In this document: piece by piece, positions 1 through 10,313 of the stretch | Position numbering within the stretch: the first letter of the stretch is position 1 | Layout: the number at the start of each line of letters is the position of its first letter | Source of the DNA: Vavraia culicis subsp. floridensis | Lineage: Eukaryota > Microsporidia > Pleistophoridae | DNA length: 64,000 nucleotides | Assembly (NCBI RefSeq): GCF_000192795.1 | Contig: NW_007360621.1 | Span: 41,406-105,405 of the forward strand | Reading direction: 5' to 3' | The notes under the pieces: model-generated | What the model saw: the letters and a program-made list of their open reading frames with translations, nothing else | Database searches by the model: none | What the model was told of the DNA's origin: nothing | Program-made: the position numbers and the translations under genes

Positions 1-621
1 AGCTTCATATTGTTTTTGCATGGCCTGAATACCAAGACTAAAGACATCATAGGGTACTTCGAGCCAATCGCAAGGGAATACCCGGAAACACAAATTATTT
101 TGCTGCAAGCTCCCAAACAAGAGGTTGTTGTTTACAATCCGGTGCAGGTAACCGCATGGTATAAGTTTAAAATCGACGAGACTGTTATATATGAAGAGCG
201 TAAGAGCATGGATGAATCACGCCAAACAATCCTTAAACTCATTGATGAACTAAAAATTCCAAAGGAGCGATTAGTTATATGCGGCTTTTCGCAAGGTGGC
301 GCGATGGCACTCTATACCGCACTAACACATTCGGAAAAGTTTATGGCTGTCATTGGTATGTGCACATATCTGAGTTCACATTTGTTCTACCAGAAAAACC
401 ATGCGCAGAAAACAATAATGATATGCGCCAAAAATGATGAAGTGTTTTCGCTTGAATTTGTCCGTTTTCTTGTTTCCGTTTACAACAGGTTTTTTGGCAA
501 TATTATTTTTATGGAAATGAATGGTAACCACACTATGAATTACGCGATTTTGAAGGATATATACAAACATATCATGAATGAAAAGAAAAACGGCTTGGTA
601 TTGAACAGTAATACTGTGTAA
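1..621 (+). CDS. Acyl-protein thioesterase / carboxylesterase-like hydrolase, 5' truncated
   Basis: The frame is open from the first base, so the true start lies outside the window. The visible protein opens with a strand and oxyanion-loop signature (FLHGLN). Counting from codon 10-12, it has the nucleophile elbow GFSQGG with Ser94, then Asp143 in AKNDEVF and His174 in NGNHTMN, which is the Ser-Asp-His triad of the alpha/beta-hydrolase fold. The spacing and the GFSQGG elbow fit the phospholipase/carboxylesterase family, whose eukaryotic members remove palmitate from cysteines of cytosolic-face membrane proteins (family knowledge). About 200 residues are visible against a usual 220-230, so only the N-terminal strand is probably missing. 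The stop is TAA at 619-621. Substrate preference cannot be read from sequence. Confidence 0.8.
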   Translation, partial: SFILFLHGLNTKTKDIIGYFEPIAREYPETQIILLQAPKQEVVVYNPVQVTAWYKFKIDETVIYEERKSMDESRQTILKLIDELKIPKERLVICGFSQGGAMALYTALTHSEKFMAVIGMCTYLSSHLFYQKNHAQKTIMICAKNDEVFSLEFVRFLVSVYNRFFGNIIFMEMNGNHTMNYAILKDIYKHIMNEKKNGLVLNSNTV

Positions 622-1025
622 AACGGAAAATGTACCTATCAGTACCATTCTTGTATTTGTAAGTAAACATACATTGAAAAGATATGTATCTAAACCCACT
701 ATTTGGTCTTTTGAGGCATTTGCTGGTTATCAGCTCATTATTATTCCATAATTTAAGCCTGTGGTACTGCAAATCATACTAGTTAATACCGTACTAGACT
801 CGTTACTTATAATAAGGCAGATCTTGTCGGTGTTGCCGAAGTGATTTGTTGTTGTATTTTGGGTTTTAGCTGCTGAGCTCAGCATCTGAACAGTTTGGAT
901 CTGATAGAGCACGAGTAATAAAAGATTTTTAAATCTGTAAGAGCGCCCAGATATGGCATGCAACCAATACTTTTACTAAAATTGTTCTGGGGGTCTTGCC
1001 TGAAAATCATCCATGATAATTATGA
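622..1025. other. Intergenic, AT-rich
   Basis: This spacer lies between two convergent reading frames. Open frames on the minus strand here are antisense shadows of the hydrolase end or lack any domain signal. No RNA gene or repeat was seen. Confidence 0.5.
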
Positions 1026-1736
1026 TCATGTTCTTCCCAACAGATAGCATTTGATAAATTTATATATATCATTGGCCTTCAGCGACATGAGAACCGGATT
1101 CTTTTCATCTAACCTGTCGACGTGATCGCATATAACAGCTTTTAGTTTTTGAGACTCTGCCAATTTGGAAATCTTGGGACTAAAAATCTTTTCGATGCTT
1201 CCCCTCAGTGCAACTTTAGAATCGCTGGGCTGCTGAGAGAGCATTCGTATGAATATGGCATTATTTTTTATGTACTTTAAGTTTATATCCTTCTCCCAAT
1301 TCTTCGAAAATAGGTTTTGGCAAAAATCAAGGTTGGCATAAAAAGTCGGAAACACGAAAAACAGTATGTCGTAAAAGTGGCCAACTTGGTCTCTAACAAT
1401 ATCAGAACATGACGAAGCATTCATGCATAGATATATGTACACAAGTTGGGATAACCATATGTACTTACTTATACGCAGGCTTTTGACGTGTAGTAAAAGA
1501 AGAAGATTCGAGATCAAAACTTCTCTCATAAACGAACAGTATGGCACTGTCTTTTGAACACTTTCTTATCAAGTATCCTGCATGCTAACGATTTCCTTGT
1601 TCACAATCACCAGCTTAGAGACGAAAATTTCGATTTTGCTGATGATGTAAGTCGCAGTTACCTCGTCAAGATTTGATATTCGTGGATTACTAGCATAAGT
1701 ACACAATATGCCACTACTTCCAACTTTCAAAACACA
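1026..1736 (-). pseudogene. RRN3/TIF-IA-like C-terminal region, frame broken by tandem stops
   Basis: On the minus strand one frame runs from 1736 to a stop before 1026, broken only by adjacent TGA TAA codons at 1571-1566. Upstream of the stops are about 55 codons with no ATG (containing ISNLDEVTATYIISKIEIF). Downstream is a 179-codon frame with its first ATG at 1529. The downstream protein reads YCSFMREV, then a hydrophobic helix, then YIYL, then GHFYDILFFVFPTFY, and ends near LDEKNPVL. In order and spacing this resembles the C-terminal HEAT region of RRN3, the RNA polymerase I initiation factor (compare YxxSFxxRA and PFYxxCQAxFY). That comparison is from memory. It could be a pseudogene, a sequencing error, or a shorter gene starting at 1529. 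Confidence 0.4.
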
Positions 1737-2748
1737 TCAAATATCAAAAAAATCGATATTGATGTGTCTATGAACTAATCACTGGTTGTAGTTGTAGAGC
1801 GTGACAAACAGGGAAAATACGTCGGTTGGCTTTGTGATAAAAGAATTGAAAGTATGTAAACGTATTCGTATCGATAAAAGTAAGTAAAAAGGTATGTGGG
1901 ATGGAATAGATACAAGTTCTACACAAAGCGATAAACGCAATGGTGCAGATCGAATGGGAGCATGGATCAAAGTGCCTGCATGCATGGCAAAGATACTCGA
2001 GACTAAAGGCCTGTTGAACATCACTGGTGAGATATTAACCATGATGGGACCAAGGAAATTTATGTCTTCCGTCTTTTGTTAGATTAGCACAATTTAGTGG
2101 GTGAGATTAGTCAAATCAGCATCTTACAGACCGATAACTACGATGACTGTATGATGGACAAATACCTGTGAACATGCGGATCACGATCATTTCTCATGGC
2201 AAATGAGAAGCATTGGTGTATGTACAACAGTTATTGCAGACGATATGAATAGAAATATCGAGTAAGCGAAATTAAAATAAACAAAATATACGACCAAGAT
2301 GGTCAATGATACCTATTTTGAAGTGGTAACGAGCTATATGATATCAATTCTAACTTCTAAAAAATTATATCGAGTCAATAGTTAAACATAATTGATGTAA
2401 ATGTGTCCGAGTAACTTGAACAAAAAGTGCTAGGTAGATGATGGTTGAACAGATAATAACCTTTTTAATTATTCACGGCTACAAAAAACATAAATTGAAC
2501 GAAAAAAACGTGCTTATCAAAGAAACAACCAATTCGTTGAGTTTTTCTTGATTAGATATGCTAATCATCAACCAGTTCATTCATAAATGAATTTCAAACT
2601 TTTATAAATTTTGAGAATATTACTGTCGGATTATTCAACGTTACATCATAGTATAATCTCAGACTTCCATTACTATATGCCGTAAACATGCTAATTATAA
2701 TTCATAATTCTTTGTTTCCTTTTACAGTTATTGGCATCATTAAAAGAA
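1737..2748. other. Intergenic with possible coding debris
   Basis: A stop-to-stop 25-codon plus-strand segment near 1782-1856 (VERDKQGKYVGWLCDKRIE) and an ATG ORF at 1894-2082 look protein-like but belong to no family I recognise and are not joined in frame. The rest, from about 2100 on, is AT-rich with no supported gene. A pyrimidine tract followed by ACAG at 2711-2727 looks like a 3' splice site just ahead of the next gene. Confidence 0.3.
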
Positions 2749-4245
2749 ATGCTATCAAACTACGTCATGACACTCCAAACACCTGAGCAAATGATAAAAC
2801 GGTTCCGTAGAGCAAATTTAGACGAACCACAGCCACCTCAGAAGTCGATACCTGGTATGGGATCGCTGAATCCAGTCCAATATGCCCAACAGTTCGAACT
2901 ATTGAACACTGCAGTTTTCTATAGTGTTTTATTCATGGCAATTATTTTCATCATAGGCGTTATGTTTAGAATCCTGCACATACGAAGAACCAACGGGTGG
3001 TCAAAGGTAAGAAATCACAAAATTGAGAAAAGTGAGTACATAATCTTGGAAGAAAGGTGCGATGAGACATGTCCTCACAAACACATCGGTTTTTCAGATG
3101 AGAAGGAAATGCTCCAAAAATGTTCATCAGCTTGTAAACACCACGAAATACAGGACACAGATGAAGAATTTAGCGATGACTGCTGCGACACTTGTTGTGA
3201 TAGAGAAAATTCAGAGACCGACTCCTTGTCATCTATCGAAGATGAATATTCTGCTGATAAAAACAAGAACAAAAAGCCATCAAAGATGTTGTCTCTCGTG
3301 AATTATGACAAACTGATGGCCGATTTACATAAAAGTGAACGTGTGCATGGATATGATAGTGTCAATCCTGACGAAAGACCGTGGAATGCAGGTAATGTTA
3401 AGAGTGTGGCGGGAATCAGCGTTGATAGCAGGTCGCATTGGATAATTCCCTCTGATACTGGCGAGTCTTGCTATCCATCAAGTATATGTCTGGATAGTGG
3501 CAGGGAGAGCACACTGCAAAGTTATAAATCCACATCATCCACAGTGAATGTGTCGGTACGCTCAAAAGCAAGTTGTGCACCAAGCAGTTCTGGATATTCT
3601 TCAGGTTCTGTGAGCAGAAAGAATTTGTCAATGAACACATCGCCAATGTATCCACCAATACAGAGAAAAACGCCAAAAGGTGCACCAAGCATGATCTCAG
3701 ACTCCTCTGGTGTACTAAGTGGTGCGAGAAGCGAATATTCTATGTCTTCAAGAGGTAATAGGTCAGGTGCAAAAACAACGAACTCAAAAATAGAATTACG
3801 TGAATTAAATGGCTCAAAAACAAAATCGAAAACACAAGAACAGCCTTTATCGGATAAGTGTGGAATGAAAATTGATGGAACTAGATTGAAGGTGAAACGG
3901 AAACTAAAACGGAGAAACGATGGTGTTTTTTACAAAGATAATTCGAGTGATAGTGGCTCAGATATCGAACATTCATATTCATCAATAGCCATTGCAAAGC
4001 CTCGAAAACCACGATCTCGTTCGTATGCGAGTGACTACTCATCTAAGCATAGTTCTGTTAGCGGCACTTCAGGTGATTTAGTCGAGGGCCTGGTGAGCGG
4101 CATTAATCAGTTTGAGCAAAGAAAGAATGGAATGCAGAAACTAGCAGAGGAAAAAAACCACAAAAACTCTCATTTACACGGCCAAAAGAGATCCACATGC
4201 GAGCGCAAAGCTAATGCAAGCAGTGAAAAGACGTGTTATGCATAG
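2749..4245 (+). CDS. Single-pass membrane protein with long Ser-rich tail, unrecognised
   Basis: A 498-residue protein counted from the first ATG; the frame is open upstream to 2701 without another ATG. There is no signal peptide. About 53 polar residues precede one transmembrane helix (about residues 54-77, AVFYSVLFMAIIFIIGVMF), followed by basic residues (HIRR), so the long tail is probably cytosolic. Residues about 103-165 hold a Cys/His cluster (CDETCPHKH, CCDTCC) that could bind metal. The remainder is very rich in Ser, Lys and Gly and looks disordered, with many likely phosphosites. It shares its layout with the next two genes on the same strand. No domain is recognised. The splice-like tract just upstream leaves open a 5' exon. 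Confidence 0.75.
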   Translation: MLSNYVMTLQTPEQMIKRFRRANLDEPQPPQKSIPGMGSLNPVQYAQQFELLNTAVFYSVLFMAIIFIIGVMFRILHIRRTNGWSKVRNHKIEKSEYIILEERCDETCPHKHIGFSDEKEMLQKCSSACKHHEIQDTDEEFSDDCCDTCCDRENSETDSLSSIEDEYSADKNKNKKPSKMLSLVNYDKLMADLHKSERVHGYDSVNPDERPWNAGNVKSVAGISVDSRSHWIIPSDTGESCYPSSICLDSGRESTLQSYKSTSSTVNVSVRSKASCAPSSSGYSSGSVSRKNLSMNTSPMYPPIQRKTPKGAPSMISDSSGVLSGARSEYSMSSRGNRSGAKTTNSKIELRELNGSKTKSKTQEQPLSDKCGMKIDGTRLKVKRKLKRRNDGVFYKDNSSDSGSDIEHSYSSIAIAKPRKPRSRSYASDYSSKHSSVSGTSGDLVEGLVSGINQFEQRKNGMQKLAEEKNHKNSHLHGQKRSTCERKANASSEKTCYA

Positions 4246-5690
4246 AATCAATTTGGATTGGTGTTGTGTTGTCGATGTTATGAATTTTGCTCGTTAAATA
4301 GTGGATTTCTGAACCGTGAATATTCAAGCAAGTCGCAGTGGTAGTAGAGAAGAACCATTCTAATTTTAAATGAGTCATTGATATGTAAATGTGGTAAATA
4401 ATGTCTGCTAAATAGTTAAATTCTTGATATCGCTCCAATTTTTGTAATCATCCAGAATCAGAATATGTTTTTGTGCAAGATCTGTTTGATTTTCACTTCA
4501 CACACAAGCACATCAGAATATTTTACCGACAAAACAATGTTTCTTTGCTCTATCTGAGCTATTTTATCATTTTATGAACAGCAGATTTTTAATCGAATCA
4601 TAACAAACGACCGTTTTACTTCGTAGGCTTGTTAATTTGGTAGTCAGTTTATTCGTCTTAATCCAACTTCCGAGATTTATTGACAAAAAACGGCAATTAC
4701 CAAAGCTTTAATCAACATGTGCTGACAAATCGTATAAGTAAAACATAATGAGTTGCAGTGAATTAGTGCACAACATGTTTTTGTATGTAAAAACAAATTG
4801 CTGTGAAGAGAACCGTTTCTACCTGTTGTTAATAGGACAAAGACCAATTTTGAAAGATTTTTGTTCGCAACATCTGAGAACATGTTAAAACAAGATTCAC
4901 CGAACTATGAGTTCAGAAAAATGAACAAATACCCGAAAATGAAGGTGATTAAACAATAAACACTTACCTATTCAGAGATAAATTCTTTATATTGATAATT
5001 TTTATCAGAATCGTGTTATTACAAACGTGGATATGATTTAAATGTTCAGCGCAAACATATCGACAAATTCGTGGTGTTACGTGGCGATATATATCATTTT
5101 TGGTTAGTTTGCGTATACAATGCGTCATAAATATACTTTCATGCACCTGTTCGTCGGCTGAAGCGGGTGCAAGGTGGTTATGAACCAGATCTTCATTATT
5201 GTATCTCCAAAAGTAAATGGTCCCGATGGCAAACAGGCCCTTGGTGATATCGAGATCAGCATTAAAAAGGCATAAAGTTCACTTTCTTACAGAATTTTAC
5301 ATCAAAATACTCTTAGAGGAACATCAACCGATGACTTCATTTTTATTGCAGCAACGCTCATTCTCACAACTATAATAATATGTTTTCTTTCTTTCAACTC
5401 GTTGTACAGCGTGTTTAGTATCCAAAATTGAGAAATGTCCTTCCCATGATGCCAAAGTTAAAAAGGAATTGAGAAAATTGGTTCACAAAAATACGGGCAA
5501 TAATTCAACCACCAGAACGAACGAACCGTGCAATAACGTTTTAACCCAATTTTAAAGACTAAATCAATCTATATAGAGTCATTAGTGCATTTTTTAATTT
5601 ACCAATATGTCATATCTAATTAATTTTAAAAGTGCCGATTATAGAAAATGTGTTTGAAATATTAAACACACTTCTTCATTCTTTGACTAA
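4246..5690. other. Intergenic, AT-rich
   Basis: About 1.4 kb with only short, unsupported open frames. Nothing recognisable was seen on either strand. Confidence 0.5.
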
Positions 5691-6743
5691 ATGTTATTAA
5701 CTAACAACGCATTGCCTAGCAACGTCGTACAAACCAACTCAAGCTTATCGTTATTACAGGGACTAATGAATTATCTATGGCAGGCGTCATCATCCCAAGA
5801 CCGGACCGGTATAACGTACAAAATAGATAGAACAGATCAAATATTCTTGCTAATAGTATGTGTTATCGCCGGCCTATGCTCCATAATTATCATGGTTGTC
5901 GTGTTCAACCACTACATCTTGGATTTTGTCAGAGTAAACACAAGGAGATTGAAGAGAAGTCGTATGCCAATAAAAGATTGGTTGTTCGAGGCTGAATGTC
6001 AAGACAAAGAATCAACAAATGAGACAACAATAAGAAAAATTGTCAATGCTAACATAAATTCATCTGGTGAATACCCGGGTGCAAATCCTCTTACGCAATC
6101 AACAAGGATTGGACCAGAGATAAGGCAAATTTCGAATAGGTGTAAGACTTTAGCAACAGAAAATGAACAATGGGAAACGATGTCGGGATTATCGTTCGAG
6201 CCTATAATAATAGGAAGCGATAAGGAAGTAAAAATTTTGGCTTCATCCCAAAATAATCATGAAAATACAAATACACAGAACATAAACGAGCTGAAGCTTG
6301 AGGAAGCAGCTCATAAGACTGTAAAGCTTCATTCCAAAAAAGAACGTGATTTTAAGCGCAATGACAGGATTAAAAGATTGCTGACTACCAAAAACCAAAT
6401 CATAGAACAAGAAGCATGGTTCAACGGTAAACAAGAAACAGAAGCGATAGTCGAACATCAAAACATGAATGGAGAAGCGTTTATTGCCGAAGAACAAAAA
6501 GTAGGCATCATCAAAAAACAAAGAATTGATTTAAAAGAGCGCAACGAAATGCAACACAAAAAATGGCTGAGTCAAAGAAATGAAAAATTGGTGCTGTCAC
6601 CAACGATTGATGTGATCTCTGGACATAAGTTGGATCAAATGGGTATACACGAAAAAGTTGAACTGTTTTTGAAGTCACAATCGGGTGGAAACCCGACAAA
6701 AAAGGGAATAGCAAAATCAAAAGCTACAAGTGAATATAAATAA
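5691..6743 (+). CDS. Single-pass membrane protein with charged tail, unrecognised
   Basis: A 350-residue protein from an ATG at 5691. About 50 N-terminal polar residues, including possible N-glycosylation sites, precede one transmembrane helix (about 51-74, IFLLIVCVIAGLCSIIIMVV). A basic segment follows (RRLKRSRMPIKDW). The rest is a highly charged Lys/Glu/Gln/Asn-rich tail of about 260 residues that may be partly helical. No cysteine cluster or enzyme motif is seen. It is the second of three plus-strand genes with a short outside segment, one helix and a hydrophilic tail, spaced 1-1.5 kb apart. Function unknown. Confidence 0.75.
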   Translation: MLLTNNALPSNVVQTNSSLSLLQGLMNYLWQASSSQDRTGITYKIDRTDQIFLLIVCVIAGLCSIIIMVVVFNHYILDFVRVNTRRLKRSRMPIKDWLFEAECQDKESTNETTIRKIVNANINSSGEYPGANPLTQSTRIGPEIRQISNRCKTLATENEQWETMSGLSFEPIIIGSDKEVKILASSQNNHENTNTQNINELKLEEAAHKTVKLHSKKERDFKRNDRIKRLLTTKNQIIEQEAWFNGKQETEAIVEHQNMNGEAFIAEEQKVGIIKKQRIDLKERNEMQHKKWLSQRNEKLVLSPTIDVISGHKLDQMGIHEKVELFLKSQSGGNPTKKGIAKSKATSEYK

Positions 6744-7764
6744 ATTCAACTGATTCTATTTCACTTATTTACAATTTTTAATAGCGAACAGTATCGCAAA
6801 AGACGCTGTGTAATACGCTATAGCTCAAATTCTGATGGCCACATGTCAGATGCCCGTATACAATAATGCGATTGTAATGTTGTTTGGTTTAACTCTTCCC
6901 GCTTTTTAATCATGGTTTACAGGAACAAACTGCAGATTACAACGACGATAAGTCATATGGATGATCAACACCATAAAACCCTCTAGGAATTGCTCATCTT
7001 AACGTTTGCTAACGTAGCCAACTCTGGGCGCCCAAACAAAAACGATGGTATGGTTACAACAATAACAATAAAAATTCCGAACAGTCTCCAAGTTGTACCA
7101 GTTATGCATCACACATTCTCTGAATGTTGTATAACAGGCAAACGCTCCTTTAGTTCTACATTCGATGATACTATCCACAAAACACATTAGCTTATGGCAT
7201 CAGCTCTTTACGAACTAATCAGCAGATATTCCAAATTGAAAGAATGTAATGATATACGATAAATCATATAATTTCAATCTTTCTTTTCAAAGTATATTAT
7301 GGTTATGTTTCCGTAACAAAGATTCGAAAAATCATCATACCATGTTACTGTGTTCATTTAAAATGCGGTTATGGTTGTTTCAAGAGCTTTATCGCAAAAA
7401 ATTGTATGAATTGCAACCACAATTGGTAATTCTTAGATGACTCATACTCATTCAAGGTGACCAACTCAATGGACTTGGGTTTTAGAATAGATGTGGTTCA
7501 ACGATGCTTTGCTCGAGATAAAACATGCACAAACAGGGTCTATAAATGCCTTATTGTTTCGCCATATGTCTCATGGTTCAGCATGATACTCGATTTGTCC
7601 CATGGTTGTGATGTTTAGCCAAATAATTAGAGCACTCTCAGGGGAACTCAATCATTTATTGGCTGTTATTTACTTTTGGGCGCGATTTCCAGATCTCCGA
7701 TTTTCATCATTTGCCTTAAATGGGAACGATATGAGCTTTAATAATAAATGATGAGCGGTGTAAC
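6744..7764. other. Intergenic, AT-rich
   Basis: Short ORFs such as 6990-7190 lack domain or promoter support. Nothing else was seen. Confidence 0.45.
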
Positions 7765-8163
7765 ATGAGCAACGACTTGATTAATGATACGATCATTGAC
7801 ACGAATATCGTAGCAGAGAAATTAGTAAGTGGAACTGGGAGTGAATATATAAGCACTTCTATAAAACAAAACCAAACGATCGAAGAATTTGCGTGCAAAC
7901 ATGCCATGACTCTATTTTTATCCACGGTTTTTCTCGTTCTGATCGTTATGCTGCTTTGTTGTTTCCTCTGTCTGATTTGTCTGTGCAAAAAATGTTACCG
8001 CAACAAGCAACACTCAAGCAATGATAAGATGGAATTCATACCATGTCACAACCAGGATGCAGAAAAAACAGTAAAATACACGAAAATAAACGGGCAAATG
8101 GATGTACTGGGAAGAAATCAAGTCCAGCAAAGGATTCAACGCGGTATAGAACAATCCAACTGA
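7765..8163 (+). CDS. Small single-pass membrane protein, Cys-rich helix, unrecognised
   Basis: A 132-residue protein with about 47 polar N-terminal residues, one hydrophobic helix at about 48-73 and a tail of about 60 residues. The inner end of the helix is packed with cysteines (LLCCFLCLICLCKKC), typical of S-acylated membrane anchors; that is interesting because the window opens with a thioesterase-like gene, though any link is inference. A TA-rich TATA-like stretch (TTAATAATAAA) sits about 26 nt before the ATG. Third member of the plus-strand run of single-pass proteins. Confidence 0.6.
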   Translation: MSNDLINDTIIDTNIVAEKLVSGTGSEYISTSIKQNQTIEEFACKHAMTLFLSTVFLVLIVMLLCCFLCLICLCKKCYRNKQHSSNDKMEFIPCHNQDAEKTVKYTKINGQMDVLGRNQVQQRIQRGIEQSN

Positions 8164-9354
8164 GAACATGGAATATTTATTGATCCTTATGATAATGTTT
8201 AGATAAATGTTTCGTAATGGTGCTTCAGTGATATTTTTTAATTTATTGCTTTTGCTTGGCTTATATTTACCAATCATTTTATTTAATTCTGCACTAATCA
8301 GGATTGTCGATCCAATTCAACAAAATTAAGCAGTTTTTACACCTGGAACCATTCATTTAATGTTTTTTTGCCTTGACATTCAATCTTATACAAATTTTAT
8401 TGCGTTTTCCAAAATTGTCATTGTAACGATGTAATCTGCAATCGATAGATAATCCAGATTATAAATTTCGTGTATGAGATCGCGGATAACACTTCTGCTT
8501 TGTGCCGATAGTCACAGTGCCAATGTATAATATAGTTAACATAACTAATTGATATGAAAACATATTAAAGCTAAAACAAAAAAATTACGCTGATCTGCTC
8601 ATGAGTAATGTTTTATGTCTTTGCAGATGTTGAATCAGAGTTAATGGATGAAAACAATCGTGTTCATACTCATCTACAATACATCAGATCAGAAGTAGCA
8701 ATCTGGAGCAACACAACTATTCTCGCTTTCAGTGCCAAAACTGAATGATTCGTGTAACATGCAACTCTCCGCCTTTCTATACAAATAGAGGTTATTACCA
8801 CGATAAAATTGTATGCAGAGGATTTTTCTTGATAAAATAGCTGTGCTATCTCATTTAGAAAATGAAACAAAGTTCGAATATCCATTGAACATTTTATTCA
8901 TTATAATGTGCTATGTTTTTTCATTGGTTTTGGATCAAGTGCTAGGATCTGTAAATTAATTTTCAACGAGAGATCATTTAACTTTAAGGTTGTATGGTGG
9001 TTGAGCGTTTCAAAAGAAAACGAACTAAACAACTGTTTTGAAGTCCTTATTTGCTTGAAGATGCGAAATATATATTTTTGATTTTTCTTGAAGGGGTAAA
9101 AAATTTATTCGTCCAATTGACCAATAATATTTCGAGTTGTCTTTTTATTATATGGGAAGATGGTGATGTATTGTATCGCTGTTTTCAAGCGAAACGTAGA
9201 TAACTATCCGGGTGTAACATTTTAGTTATGCTGAGTCGGCTAAAATTTATATGTGTTCCAAGACAATATAGCAACCGTTGAAGTATTCCTTGAAAATAAC
9301 TTGGTTGAAAAGACAATCTTACCAGATATTTAGAATAGAACGAAAATATTTAAT
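8164..9354. other. Intergenic with one dispersed-repeat copy
   Basis: No gene is supported. One copy of a dispersed element (core AAGACAACTCGAAA) lies at 9092-9154 on the minus strand; see the repeat entries. Confidence 0.5.
9092..9154 (-). repeat. Dispersed element copy 1 (AAGACAACTC core)
   Basis: Read on the minus strand, it carries AAAAAGACAACTCGAAA, then ATTGGTCAATT and an AAT-rich end. It matches copies at 43551-43605 (-) and 44261-44324 (+) over about 60 bases with scattered differences, and more weakly 12741-12781 (+). Confidence 0.6.
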
Positions 9355-9786
9355 TTAAAATCCTCTGTTGGACGTCTGAATTAGTCGAAAATATTGTTTT
9401 AGATCGTCGTCATTGCACGTTATTTTGCGAAAATCTTCTGTTTGGAAGTTCAACGTGATGCAACTGTTTACTCCATTCATAATCTTATACAATCCAAATG
9501 GCCTTTTTATCATCTTGAATCTTTGACTCAATCCTCCATGTTTAAGATCAGTGTAGGACAAATTACCCATAGCTTCATCAAGTTCCCAAATTACACTATG
9601 TTTTGTCGGAACGGTGATAAAGTCATCTCTACTTAGGCCTGCAAATTCCAAAAGAAAGACATCAGCAAACGGCTCCTCAACGAGTGTGAGCTTTTTAGCC
9701 TGGTTTTCGCCGACAAAAAAATCAGGAATTGCAGCACTTTGTAGTTTGAAAGAATCCGAGACAGCAGAAAGTATGAATAAAAGCAT
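9355..9786 (-). CDS. Secreted ricin-B-lectin-like (beta-trefoil) protein, small
   Basis: A 143-residue protein with a short hydrophobic N-terminus that could act as a signal peptide (MLLFILSAVSDSF). The TATA box on the coding strand (GTATATAAAA) is about 26 nt before the ATG, which fixes the start. The body has SQRFKMIK and SCITL, then ITCNDD and QYFRLI. These align with the protein at 15498-16349 (NQRFNIVK, QCIVY, NDCADE, QVFVLT). The Q-x-F/W spacing and the paired cysteines resemble one beta-trefoil repeat of the ricin-B-like lectins found as secreted families in microsporidia (family knowledge). Probably exported to host or parasite surface; sugar binding is not shown. Confidence 0.6.
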   Translation of the reverse strand: MLLFILSAVSDSFKLQSAAIPDFFVGENQAKKLTLVEEPFADVFLLEFAGLSRDDFITVPTKHSVIWELDEAMGNLSYTDLKHGGLSQRFKMIKRPFGLYKIMNGVNSCITLNFQTEDFRKITCNDDDLKQYFRLIQTSNRGF

Positions 9787-10313
9787 GTATTCTCTGGATA
9801 CAATTTTTTATATACATGAGATGAAACGTGACAGGTGAATTATTGCTCGTAATGATAGATTATTGTTTCTATAAAAATGCAATTTCAAAAATATAATAGC
9901 TGTTACAGGATGGCATGTGTGACTTTTTTACTAAAAAAGCGTTGTATATATTCTCATACCATTCAACCAAACTTTCTTTGCTAGAAGTACGTATATTTAT
10001 ATCTTCACATGTTACAACACCCAAATAACGCATTTTTATGATCTGGCGGGACCGACCGTGGCCATTAACCTCTTTTGTCCATAGAGAAAACCGGTATATC
10101 AATTCGTGCAACACTTTGCGCGTACTTTCACCGCGACAGAAAGATATTCTGCAATCACTTGCACGACTCTCCGCTCTGGAAACACCCCAAGAAACTTTTC
10201 GTCTTTGGACTTACAGGTAAAAATGATATTTGAGACATCCATTTTTATATTAAAAATTACTTAAATCGTTTAATTAAAAGCATCGCTACTGCTCACTCAC
10301 AACGACAAATTCA
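9787..10313. other. Intergenic
   Basis: It holds the promoter of the upstream lectin-like gene. Otherwise there are only short unsupported frames (for example 9869-10114 on minus). Confidence 0.45.
9812..9815 (-). promoter_or_regulatory. TATA box of the small lectin-like gene
   Basis: The coding strand reads GTATATAAAAAATTG across 9801-9815; the TATAAAA starts about 26 nt before the ATG at 9786. Confidence 0.55.

Noticed and set aside
1782..2082. Protein-like plus-strand fragments (VERDKQGKYVGWLCDKRIE; ORF 1894-2082)
   Set aside because: Interesting but no family, no common frame and no promoter; not enough to call a gene.
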